DNA of 22,403 nucleotides from JALZHR01 sp036389695 (lineage in GTDB: Bacteria; Acidobacteriota; Blastocatellia; Pyrinomonadales; Pyrinomonadaceae), in contig DASVWG010000441.1 in assembly GCA_036389695.1 (NCBI GenBank), forward strand, positions 1 to 22,403, in the 5' to 3' direction. The notes under the pieces were generated by a model. The model was not told the DNA's origin. It did not search any database and saw nothing but the letters and a program-made list of their open reading frames with translations. Made by a program: the position numbers and the translations under genes. Within the stretch, counting starts at the first letter, position 1; every line of letters begins with the position of its first letter. Of this stretch, positions 1 through 7,034 are shown one piece after another.

Positions 1-1
1 A

Positions 2-634
2 GATAAACGCCGGACGCGGGAAACCGAGCGCGTTGCCGGAGAGCTGATGTTCTTTCACGCGGGCGAGCCGCATGAAACCATCATCGAACTATTTCCGACA
101 AAAAGCATTAACCTAATAATCGAACACGAGTTTTTGCAGGACAATCTGACGACCGAAAGCTCGGTCAAGTCGGCAGTCGATAGAAATCCGCAGGCGAAAT
201 TTATCATGCTCAAAATTTACAAAGAACTCATTTCCGGAGACGGTTTTTCGGATAGTTCGATAAAGATGTTGTTGCTTAATTTAATTCATGCAAACCCTAA
301 AGACGAGTCCGCAAACCCGTTTCCGGGCTGGATAAAAACAATCGCGGAATTAACCCGTGACAAGTGGAACGAATCGCTCACTCTGAAAGATTTATCCGAA
401 GCCGCCGGCGTTCACCCGATAACCGTCTCCAAGCATTTTCCGAGATATTTTTCCTGCACTTTCGGCGAATATATGCGCAGATTAAAAATTGAAAAATCTC
501 TTTATTTCCTTAAAGTTTCCCGCTTTTCTCTGACTGAAATCGCGGTCGAGTGCGGTTTTGCAGACCAAAGCCATTTTATTCGCACCTTCAAACAGCTGAC
601 CGGATTTCTGCCGAATAAGTATAAAAAAATATAA
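2..634 (+). CDS. AraC-family transcriptional regulator, 5' end outside window
   Basis: The frame is open from the first bases of the window, so the gene starts upstream and only its 3' part is seen; the ATG at 47 is internal, because the residues before it (ending GEL, then MFFHAGEPHE) read as the cupin-like sensing domain of AraC regulators. The last ~100 residues carry the two helix-turn-helix motifs of the family: LKDLSEAAGVHPITVSKHF, then LTEIAVECGFADQSHFIRTF followed by the closing FK..TG..P..Y signature. It should be a DNA-binding regulator responding to an unknown ligand. It lies 115 bp upstream of a co-directional secreted serine hydrolase, which may be a target, but no operator was identified. 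Family is confident; ligand and targets are unknown. Confidence 0.9.
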   Translation, partial: DKRRTRETERVAGELMFFHAGEPHETIIELFPTKSINLIIEHEFLQDNLTTESSVKSAVDRNPQAKFIMLKIYKELISGDGFSDSSIKMLLLNLIHANPKDESANPFPGWIKTIAELTRDKWNESLTLKDLSEAAGVHPITVSKHFPRYFSCTFGEYMRRLKIEKSLYFLKVSRFSLTEIAVECGFADQSHFIRTFKQLTGFLPNKYKKI

Positions 635-749
635 CCTTCGACAAAATTTTCAGCGAGGCAAATTTCATTCTATTTCTGCCGGTTTTATTTCGATAATCTG
701 ATTGGGAAACTCACGCGAGTTTAATCCAATTTTATCGGAGAAAATCACA

Positions 750-2471
750 ATGAAAGCCGCAATACTATTTACTTTATTTATCATCGCATTCATGACCGCA
801 AGCAACGCCATCGCACAGAAGAATGTTCAGAAAATCGACGCGCTGGTGAAACAGTATTATGACTACGGGCAATTTAACGGCTCGATTTTAGTCGCCGAAA
901 ACGGCAAAATCATTTACAAAAAAGGCTTCGGCATGGCGAATATGGAATGGAATATTCCGAACAGCGCGGACACGAAATTCCGCATCGCTTCCGTCACCAA
1001 GCAATTTACCGCCGCGCTTGTTTTGCAGCTTGTCCAGGAAGGCAAAATCAAGCTCGACGCCCATATCACCGATTACCTGCCGGACTATCGAAAAGATACG
1101 GGCGGAAAAGTTACCATTCATCAGCTTCTCAATCATACTTCCGGGATTCCGGACTATTCAGATCGTCCCAATTTTTCTACTGAAATCAGCCGTACACGCT
1201 ACGGGGTTGCGGATTTCGTCAAAAAATTTGTGAGCGACGACCTTGGATTTGAGCCGGGCTCGAAATACAGTTACAGCAATGGCGGTTACTCTATTCTCGG
1301 CGCAATTATCGAAAAAGTGACCGGGAAGACTTACGAAACGGTTTTGCAGGAACGTATTCTTAAACCGCTCGGGATGACGAATTCAGGCTACGCGCATAAC
1401 TCGTCGCTTCTCGAAAAACAGGCAAGCAGTTATGTAAAAACACCTGCCGGTTATGTCAATGCTCCGTATATCGATATGTCGATTCCATACGCGGCGGGCT
1501 CGATGTATTCGACCGTCGAAGACCTTTACAAATGGGACCAGGCGTTGTATGAAGACAAAATTCTTTCAGCCGAGAGCAAGCGCTTGATGTTCACGCCCGG
1601 ACTCGGAAATTACGGCTACGGCATCCGGATTACCGACCAGCCGCTGGGAAAATCAGACCGGAAAACGAAGGTTATCTGGCACGGCGGCGCCGGCGTCAAT
1701 GGCTTTGCCTCTTTAATTTCGCGAGCGGTCGAGAAACGACAAACCGTGATTATTCTCGATAATGCCGGTAATGCGCGAAAACTCCCAAAAATCACGAATT
1801 CGATTCTCGGCATTCTCAACGGACAGCCTTACGATGCGCCGCAAAAATCGATTGCCGAAACGCTTTACAAAACAGCGACGGAAAAAGACGTCGCCTCAGC
1901 CGTTGCCGAATACCGGAAGCTGAAAGCGGAAAATTCTCCGACGTATGATTTTTCGGAAACCGAACTCAATACGCTCGGTTATCAGCTTTTGAACTTGAAA
2001 CGCACGAAAGACGCGATTGAGATTTTCAAGCTCAACGCGGAAATGTTTCCAACGTCGTCAAACGTTTACGACACTCTCGGCGAAGCGTATCTGGCGGACA
2101 ATCAAAAAGATTTGGCGCTGGCGAATTACAGAAAAGCGGTCGAGCTTGATTCCCAGAACGCAAACGCCCTGCGAATCGTCAAACAACTGGAAGGCAAAGA
2201 AACAAAAATCGATTCTTCCGGCTTCGAGGCTTTGGTCGGCGACTATCAGGTCACACCGAAATTAGTCCTGACAATTACCAAAGAAGGCGATAAATTGTTC
2301 GGGCAATTGACGGGACAACCTAAACTCGCGATTGAAGCCGTTTCAGAGACGCAGTTTACGATTCCGGCTGTCAAAGCGAATATTTCATTTGAGAAAGATG
2401 CTGCCGGAGCGGTCGTCGGATTAATATTGACGCAAGGCTCGCGAACTGTTAACGCCAAGAAAATAAAATAA
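750..2471 (+). CDS. Secreted class C beta-lactamase-like serine hydrolase with TPR segment
   Basis: 573 aa from the ATG at 750, chosen over an upstream TTG at 702 because a CGGAG ribosome site sits 9 bases before it and the protein then opens with a signal peptide (cleavage near AIA-Q, residues 20-23). The catalytic signature of the penicillin-binding-protein/class C beta-lactamase fold is complete: S81-V-T-K84, Y175-S-N177 and H311-G-G313. Residues ~370-480 form TPR-like helices (a clear unit at 437-470), and ~490-573 is a beta-rich C-terminal domain of DUF3471 type. Members act outside the cytoplasm as D-aminopeptidases, esterases or peptide hydrolases; the substrate cannot be predicted. 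The paralogue at 20526-21860 shares the catalytic and C-terminal parts but lacks the TPR segment. A strong hairpin follows the gene. Confidence 0.9.
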   Translation: MKAAILFTLFIIAFMTASNAIAQKNVQKIDALVKQYYDYGQFNGSILVAENGKIIYKKGFGMANMEWNIPNSADTKFRIASVTKQFTAALVLQLVQEGKIKLDAHITDYLPDYRKDTGGKVTIHQLLNHTSGIPDYSDRPNFSTEISRTRYGVADFVKKFVSDDLGFEPGSKYSYSNGGYSILGAIIEKVTGKTYETVLQERILKPLGMTNSGYAHNSSLLEKQASSYVKTPAGYVNAPYIDMSIPYAAGSMYSTVEDLYKWDQALYEDKILSAESKRLMFTPGLGNYGYGIRITDQPLGKSDRKTKVIWHGGAGVNGFASLISRAVEKRQTVIILDNAGNARKLPKITNSILGILNGQPYDAPQKSIAETLYKTATEKDVASAVAEYRKLKAENSPTYDFSETELNTLGYQLLNLKRTKDAIEIFKLNAEMFPTSSNVYDTLGEAYLADNQKDLALANYRKAVELDSQNANALRIVKQLEGKETKIDSSGFEALVGDYQVTPKLVLTITKEGDKLFGQLTGQPKLAIEAVSETQFTIPAVKANISFEKDAAGAVVGLILTQGSRTVNAKKIK

Positions 2472-2495
2472 TAAATTCCGTTTTCCGGATTTCTC

Positions 2496-2545
2496 TGTTC
2501 GCCTGTCTGCTGCTCGCCAGCGACAGGCGAACACTCGCCGTTTTA
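2496..2545 (+). terminator. Strong hairpin, probable terminator of the serine hydrolase gene
   Basis: TGTTCGCCTGTC (2496-2507) pairs perfectly with GACAGGCGAACA (2522-2533). The stem continues as GCTG/CAGC (2509-2512/2518-2521) around a 5-base loop with one bulged T. A TTTT run follows at about 2541-2545, some bases after the stem, so termination is likely but the tail is not textbook. Confidence 0.7.
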
Positions 2546-2661
2546 AACTCGTTCGGGAATTTGAAAAAAGCGAAGTATATAAATCAAATAAATCGGCTGT
2601 CGATAAATATCGACTCTCATTCAGCTTTCCCGGAAAAATAAAAACATTCCCGGAAACGCCC

Positions 2662-2683
2662 CTTTTCGAGACAGTCAAAACAG
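2662..2683 (+). repeat. Dispersed intergenic motif, copy A
   Basis: CTTTTCGAGACA followed by GTCAAAACAG. 20 of 22 bases match 12547-12568, and a 10-base core TTTTCGAGAC recurs at 20411-20420. All three are intergenic and in the same orientation. GAGACAG (2668-2674) is also inverted as CTGTCTC at 2692-2698. Confidence 0.5.
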
Positions 2684-2803
2684 AGTAAAATCTGTCTCAG
2701 AAACGACGTTTTCGGGGACAGTTTCAAAAAGTTTATTGGCGTCGTAAAAATTCCGCTTTTGTCCGGCGGTTTTGCGCGATACTATTAAAAACATAAATTT
2801 TAG

Positions 2804-2833
2804 AAATTCCGCATAATTAATTTAACGGAATTT
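2804..2833. repeat. 8-bp inverted repeat AAATTCCG / CGGAATTT
   Basis: AAATTCCG (2804-2811) and CGGAATTT (2826-2833) are perfect inverted copies separated by a 14-base AT-only-but-one spacer. It lies about 50 bp upstream of the candidate promoter of the 2969 gene, so an operator or upstream element is possible. No binding protein is implied by the sequence. Confidence 0.35.
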
Positions 2834-2878
2834 ATTTCGGTTAAATACAAAGTTAGACAGCCTTGAGAGTCGGCGGGC

Positions 2879-2908
2879 TTGAATCCCTTACCCATTTTCC
2901 GTTATAGA
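2879..2908 (+). promoter_or_regulatory. Candidate promoter of the 2969 gene
   Basis: TTGAAT (2879-2884) and TATAGA (2903-2908), separated by 18 bp, stand about 60 bp before the start codon. The match to consensus is partial, so this is a weak prediction. Confidence 0.3.
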
Positions 2909-2968
2909 GTATATAACCGCGCGGCAGGCGCTGCCGCCGAAAAATTTAGCCAATCCAGGAGGTGCGTC

Positions 2969-4075
2969 TTGAAAAACAAACTCGTGTTCGCTTCAGCTTT
3001 AGCATTTTTAGTGCCGGCAGTCGTCGTTCTGCTGCTCCCGCGCACAGTCGCCTGTCAGGAGCAGCCGACAATCGCCAAAGACTCCATTCAGGTGAATGCT
3101 TTCACGGTTAATTCCTATCGCGGAAGCTACGACGTGTGGAGCTGGGTGCCGAGGATAAAATTCCGCGTTAATGGACCGCTCGGCAGCGGCAGCCGGCTCT
3201 ACGTCGAGTTCACACAGCCCGGCGGCAACAGCCCCTGGTTGAAATTCGACTGCGACACCGGCGAGATTCAAAAAGGCTACTGGTGGGAAACCGAGTGCGG
3301 CGGACGGCAAGTCGAAGACAAAAACACGACCGCCGTCGGATTGGTCAATTTTGCCGTCAAGCTGCGGAACGAGCTGGCTGGTACGGATTCGACGCTCTTT
3401 ACCGGCAAGGCGAAAGTGGAAAAGGCACTCTCCAACGAATCCAGACCGAAAGCCGCCAACAAATTCGTCTATTTCGTAAACCACGACTGGAATCTCCCCA
3501 TCGGCTACATTTACTACACCCGCGACAGCGTCTTCGGCTGGGATTACCCCGTTTTCAACGTTGCTTTCTGGGTGCGCGGCGAAGCGGTCGGCATGGAGCC
3601 TCATATCTTCTACAAGGGACAGGAAATCGGCAGGATTTTCTCGGACGGCATACAGGTCGGCAAGCCGGGCTGCGACGCGAAGGTAGAGAACCAAACGACG
3701 CATTACGTCAACGACTCGTTGCCGCAGAAGGCGAAGTGGGCGCGCGTCGAATGCACCTTCTACACCGTGAAGAGATGGGATAAAACACAGGGCGGGCAGC
3801 CCAACTCCAAGGAGATGTTCATGACCAGCGCGAATCCCGGCGATTATGAAGTCAAAATTCTAAGGGCTAACCGGCTGGCTCGCTCAATCAAATTTACGGT
3901 CGGACCTGAAGGAAGGCTTGATTGGAGCATTACCGACGCCAACAAACTCGGCAGCGACCGCGGCATCGTGCCCGTCACTGTCATCGGAGATCAAGACGGT
4001 CAGTGGGACAAAACCGCGTGGAAGACCGATGCGTTTTACGGCAACCCTTTGAACGGATTCACGGCTCCGCAGTAA
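2969..4075 (+). CDS. Secreted protein of unknown function
   Basis: 368 aa. The start is a TTG at 2969, preceded 5 bases earlier by a near-perfect AGGAGGT ribosome site (2957-2963). With this start the protein opens with a clear signal peptide (MKNKLV, then a long hydrophobic core to about residue 29, AC-QEQ). There is a cysteine at the end of the core, but the residue three before it is T, so a lipoprotein is unlikely. The mature part is rich in W, Y, G and charged residues with no helices of note, suggesting a beta-sheet export product. Cysteines occur in a loop (FDC..YWWETEC) and in KPGC and VECTF, and could form disulfides. I do not recognise the family. It ends 8 bp from the convergent regulator gene. 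Confidence 0.75.
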   Translation: MKNKLVFASALAFLVPAVVVLLLPRTVACQEQPTIAKDSIQVNAFTVNSYRGSYDVWSWVPRIKFRVNGPLGSGSRLYVEFTQPGGNSPWLKFDCDTGEIQKGYWWETECGGRQVEDKNTTAVGLVNFAVKLRNELAGTDSTLFTGKAKVEKALSNESRPKAANKFVYFVNHDWNLPIGYIYYTRDSVFGWDYPVFNVAFWVRGEAVGMEPHIFYKGQEIGRIFSDGIQVGKPGCDAKVENQTTHYVNDSLPQKAKWARVECTFYTVKRWDKTQGGQPNSKEMFMTSANPGDYEVKILRANRLARSIKFTVGPEGRLDWSITDANKLGSDRGIVPVTVIGDQDGQWDKTAWKTDAFYGNPLNGFTAPQ

Positions 4076-4083
4076 AAAAACTT

Positions 4084-4728
4084 TCAATTTTTTTTATCTT
4101 CTAAAATTTCAAAAGAACATTTCGGATGCTCGCCTTTCCGGCAGTGTTCTTTAATTTTTAAGCCCGTAACTTCGGATAAAAAAACTTCTGCCAGACGGCA
4201 AACTTCCGGGTGCTGCGAGACGCTGACATCAAACGGACAGCTTGTCACGCTGAGAATCAACAGCTTATCGTCCTCATTTTTAAGGGCGGGAGCGCCGCCC
4301 ATAGACTCTAACGCGGCGAGGGCTCGTTTGGCGCGGTTTTCGACCGGTTCATTTTTTTTCGCCGTATTGCCCGCGGCGAGCGAATGCGCGACTTCGCCGA
4401 GAATTGCTTCCAACGCCTCCGGCGCCAGCCTTCGTTTTAAAATCGCTAACAGCCGGTTAAATAAAGTCGAATATGCTTTCGGGTAAAGCTGCTCGGCTTC
4501 CGGCGTGAGCATGTAATAAACATGCGGCTTGCGTAAGCCTCGCTGCATTCCCCGGCGTTCGACCAGCCCGTCGCGCTCCAGAGTCATCAAGTGGGCGCGC
4601 ACGGCGTTATCTGTGAGATGGAGTTCGGTTGACAGTTCTTCCACCGTTCCGACGCCCCGCCGCAAAAGCCCTAATACCTGCCCGCGGGTGGATTCAAAAA
4701 AATTATTTCCGAATTTAGTGCCTTTCAC
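4084..4728 (-). CDS. Winged-helix regulator with C-terminal four-cysteine (Fe-S type) domain
   Basis: 214 aa. The GTG start at 4728 is supported by GGAGGA six bases upstream (4740-4735). Residues ~10-75 form a winged helix (QVLGLLRRGVGTVEELSTEL, then the recognition part TDNAVRAHLMTLERDGLVERR) of the ArsR/SufR-like COG2345 type. The C-terminus carries four cysteines spaced C-x12-C-x18-C-x7-C (SCPF, VCRL, EHCRKG, PKCSFEI). COG2345 and SufR proteins use such cysteines to hold an Fe-S cluster that senses redox or iron state; that this one does so is inference. It is divergent from ribA, and a perfect inverted repeat lies between them, so it probably controls itself and the ribA-led block. The exact ligand is unknown. 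Confidence 0.8.
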   Translation of the reverse strand: MKGTKFGNNFFESTRGQVLGLLRRGVGTVEELSTELHLTDNAVRAHLMTLERDGLVERRGMQRGLRKPHVYYMLTPEAEQLYPKAYSTLFNRLLAILKRRLAPEALEAILGEVAHSLAAGNTAKKNEPVENRAKRALAALESMGGAPALKNEDDKLLILSVTSCPFDVSVSQHPEVCRLAEVFLSEVTGLKIKEHCRKGEHPKCSFEILEDKKN

Positions 4729-4747
4729 CGCCTATCCTCCGCGCTAA

Positions 4748-4776
4748 AGTATAAACATTTTCATTAAAAAACACAA
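4748..4776 (-). promoter_or_regulatory. Candidate promoter of the Fe-S type regulator
   Basis: Reading the minus strand, TTGTGT (4776-4771) and TATACT (4753-4748) are 17 bp apart and lead directly into the GTG start at 4728. The -35 overlaps the left arm of the inverted repeat at 4775-4802 by two bases. Confidence 0.45.
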
Positions 4777-4802
4777 TAAGTCAAAAAACACCTTGACTTA
4801 TT
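4775..4802. promoter_or_regulatory. Candidate operator: perfect 10-bp inverted repeat between divergent genes
   Basis: AATAAGTCAA (4775-4784), an 8-base spacer, then TTGACTTATT (4793-4802), an exact inverted pair. The right arm contains the TTGACT -35 of the ribA promoter and the left arm touches the -35 of the regulator promoter. A dimeric repressor binding here would close both. Confidence 0.65.
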
Positions 4803-4819
4803 ATATTAAAGGTTATAAT
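4793..4819 (+). promoter_or_regulatory. Promoter of ribA and the downstream block
   Basis: TTGACT (4793-4798) and a consensus TATAAT (4814-4819). The spacer is 15 bp, shorter than the usual 17, which suits a promoter that needs an activator or is easily repressed. The leader to the ATG at 4878 is about 50 bases. Confidence 0.6.
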
Positions 4820-4877
4820 TTTAGAAAAATCGGAATTGATTCCAAAACCGGGCGAATTTTTTACGGGTGGTAGAAAG

Positions 4878-5576
4878 ATGCTTTTGAATGTCGATAATTT
4901 GTTAACCCACGACTCCGGCGAGCCGGAAATTGTTACAGACAATCGGCGCGTTCAGCCGGGGAGCGTGGAGCGCGTCGCCGAAGCCAATTTGCCGACCGAA
5001 GCGGGCGAGTTTCGCCTTATCGGCTACCGCTCGCTCGTCTCGGACGAAGAATTTATCGCCCTCGCGCGCGGGAGTTTGCGAGCCGAAAAACCGACGCTCG
5101 TGCGAATTCACTCGCAGTGTTTGACGGGCGACGCGTTCGGCTCGACAAAATGCGACTGCGGACAGCAGCTTCAGGCGGCGATGAGACTCATTGCCGAAGA
5201 AAACTGCGGCGCGATTGTCTACCAGCAGCAGGAAGGTCGCGGCATCGGCATCATCAACAAAATTCGCGCCTACGCGCTGCAGGACGCGGGCGCGGACACG
5301 ATTGAGGCGAACGAGCGTCTGGGACTGGAGGTCGATTTGCGCCGCTACGAGCAATGCGCCGAGATTCTGCGCGAGCTGGGTTTGCGGCGCGTTCGTCTGA
5401 TGTCGAACAACCCGGAAAAGATTCGCGCCTTGAAAAATTGCGGATTAGAGATGGTCGAGCGCGTGCCGCTCGCCGTCAAAATTCATTCGAGTCTGGCGCG
5501 TTATTTGAAAACAAAGCGCGCGCGAATGGGACATTTTATAAATTTGCCGGAGGAATTTCAGCGACAGGCGAATTGA
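4878..5576 (+). CDS. ribA: GTP cyclohydrolase II, stand-alone
   Basis: 232 aa from the ATG at 4878, preceded by GGGTGG; an in-frame TTG at 4836 has no ribosome site. The enzyme opens GTP, releasing formate and pyrophosphate, in the first step of riboflavin synthesis. Zinc ligands are present as C81, C92 and C94 (CLTGDAFGSTKCDC), followed by the Q-Q-E-G-R-G-I-G phosphate-binding stretch (116-124) and D153-L-R155, at the spacing of the catalytic Asp and Arg of E. coli RibA. It has ~25 more N-terminal residues than the ~200-aa E. coli enzyme and no fused RibB (DHBP synthase) domain. The gene opens a co-directional block containing an FAD enzyme and is divergent from an Fe-S type regulator, so it may be a second, regulated copy rather than the housekeeping one. 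Confidence 0.92.
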   Translation: MLLNVDNLLTHDSGEPEIVTDNRRVQPGSVERVAEANLPTEAGEFRLIGYRSLVSDEEFIALARGSLRAEKPTLVRIHSQCLTGDAFGSTKCDCGQQLQAAMRLIAEENCGAIVYQQQEGRGIGIINKIRAYALQDAGADTIEANERLGLEVDLRRYEQCAEILRELGLRRVRLMSNNPEKIRALKNCGLEMVERVPLAVKIHSSLARYLKTKRARMGHFINLPEEFQRQAN

Positions 5577-5612
5577 ATTCCAGCCCGTAAATTTGAACAG
5601 GAGAAAGAAATT

Positions 5613-6131
5613 ATGGAAAGCAGAGCTAAAGTTTTAGGACATGCGGCGCACCCTATTTTAATTGTGTTCCCGTTAGGACTGCTGGCAACGGCGGTTGTTT
5701 TTGACGTGGTTTATCTCGTGACCGGAACTGAACAATGGTCGGTCATCGCCTTCTGGTTAATCGCCGCCGGAATCATCGGCGGGCTAATAGCGGCTGTTCC
5801 CGGGTGGATTGATTGGTTTGCCATCCCGTCGGGCACGCGGGCGAAATCCGTCGGACTTTTTCACGGCTTGGGCAATGTTGTAGTCCTTGTCCTGTTCGCC
5901 CTTAGCTGGCTGTTTCGCCGGGATGCGGGAAGCGGTTTTGAGATGGCTGGCGCGCCGGGCACGCTGGCGCTTGTTTGCTCGTTTGCGGGCGCGGGACTTG
6001 CGCTTCTGACCGGCTGGCTCGGCGGAGAATTGATTGAGCGTCTCGGCATGGCGGTTCACGACGGCGCGCATCTGGACGCGCCGAATTCTTTATCGGGACG
6101 CCCCGCCGGTGAGAACGCAAAAAGCACGTAG
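5613..6131 (+). CDS. DUF2231 family four-helix membrane protein
   Basis: 172 aa. The ATG at 5613 follows AGGAGAAAG. It starts 36 bp after ribA in the same direction. Four membrane segments lie at about residues 14-36, 45-66, 84-101 and 117-137. Conserved polar positions typical of DUF2231 proteins are present: HPILIVFPLG near the start, the GWIDW loop between helices 2 and 3, a histidine at the start of helix 3 (LFHGLGN), and GWLGGELIERLGMAVHDG after helix 4. Members are often found beside haem or redox proteins, but the role is not established. The placement in a flavin/oxidoreductase block suits a redox-linked inner-membrane protein. Confidence 0.85.
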   Translation: MESRAKVLGHAAHPILIVFPLGLLATAVVFDVVYLVTGTEQWSVIAFWLIAAGIIGGLIAAVPGWIDWFAIPSGTRAKSVGLFHGLGNVVVLVLFALSWLFRRDAGSGFEMAGAPGTLALVCSFAGAGLALLTGWLGGELIERLGMAVHDGAHLDAPNSLSGRPAGENAKST

Positions 6132-6257
6132 ACGCGAAAAGCGCTTTGCCGAAACAAATCGACACGCCCGGAAGGCAAGCTGCCGGAAGCCCGTTTGAGC
6201 GGCGTTTGAAGTCGTGGCATTTCATTTTACTGAAAGTTCGCCTACGATTTAATCAGA

Positions 6258-7031
6258 ATGATTGAAAGTCTCAAACGTCACTGGCGAGAGTATCTGATGG
6301 AAGCTGCGGGGCTGGCAGGATTTGTCGGCGGCGCGAGTCTTTTGACGGTGTTTCTCGAACACCCGGAACTGGCTGTCATGCAAAGCGTTCTGGGCGGACA
6401 TCCGCTGCTCAGGCGCGTGCCGCTCGGAATCATTTTGGGCGCATATATCGGCGGCGTCGTTTATTTGCTCGGAAAGCGTTCCGGCGCGCACATTAATCCG
6501 GCGGTGACGTGGGCTTTTTACCGGCTCGGCAAAATCAATTTCGCCGATGCGGTTTTTTACACTTTGGCGCAATTTGCCGGGGCAATTGCGGCGGCGCAAA
6601 TTATGAAAATGGCGCTCGGGGATTTTTATCGGGACTCGCCGATTCATTATGTAGTAACGGAACCGGCGAAATGGGACCACAGCGGCGCGTGGGCTTTCGC
6701 GGCAGAGTTTTTTATTTCGTTTGTCCTGATGTTTACATGTTTAATTGCGGCTAATTCGAGCCGTCTCGAAAAGCTCGTCGCGCCGCTCACGGGCGTGTTA
6801 ATTGCGCTTTACCTGATTGTCGAAACGCCGTATTCGGGGATGAGCCTGAATCCGGCGCGCTCGTTCGGCTCGGCGCTGGCGGCGAACGAATGGCGGTATT
6901 TGTGGATTTACTTCGTCGCGCCGCCGCTGGCGATGCTGACGGCGGCGGAAATTTTTCGGCTGACGAAGTCTTTTTTCGGCGGTTTGATTGATAAAGAGCA
7001 GCCGAGCTATCCGAATTACGAGGAGAATTAA
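6258..7031 (+). CDS. Aquaporin / glycerol-facilitator family channel
   Basis: 257 aa with six hydrophobic segments and the two half-helix signatures of the MIP family: GAHIN80-P81-A82-V and MSLN198-P199-A200-R201-SF. It forms a membrane channel for water or small uncharged solutes such as glycerol. The residues of the selectivity filter cannot be assigned safely without alignment. The start at 6258 has no good ribosome site, which is odd; translation may depend on a leader or be low. The gene ends 3 bp before the SDR gene, so the two are co-transcribed. The 126-bp gap to the previous gene contains no clear promoter or terminator. Confidence 0.88.
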   Translation: MIESLKRHWREYLMEAAGLAGFVGGASLLTVFLEHPELAVMQSVLGGHPLLRRVPLGIILGAYIGGVVYLLGKRSGAHINPAVTWAFYRLGKINFADAVFYTLAQFAGAIAAAQIMKMALGDFYRDSPIHYVVTEPAKWDHSGAWAFAAEFFISFVLMFTCLIAANSSRLEKLVAPLTGVLIALYLIVETPYSGMSLNPARSFGSALAANEWRYLWIYFVAPPLAMLTAAEIFRLTKSFFGGLIDKEQPSYPNYEEN

Positions 7032-7034
7032 CAG

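Larger units (their letters stand above)
2472..2968. other. 497-bp non-coding stretch between two secreted-protein genes
   Basis: No convincing gene. It holds the terminator hairpin at 2496-2545, a 22-bp intergenic motif at 2662-2683 that recurs near 12547, a small hairpin ACAGA-6-TCTGT at 2680-2695, an AT-rich inverted repeat at 2804-2833 and a candidate promoter at 2879-2908. Confidence 0.6.

Noticed and set aside
702..749. Longer start (TTG at 702) for the first serine hydrolase
   Set aside because: It would place 16 residues before an obvious signal peptide, and the ATG at 750 has the ribosome site.
3008..3703. 231-codon minus-strand frame inside the secreted protein gene
   Set aside because: The plus strand has a consensus ribosome site and signal peptide; the antisense product has neither and is compositionally odd.
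4076..4083. Terminator between the convergent genes ending at 4075 and 4084
   Set aside because: Only 8 bp separate the stops and only A/T runs are present; no stable stem could be drawn.
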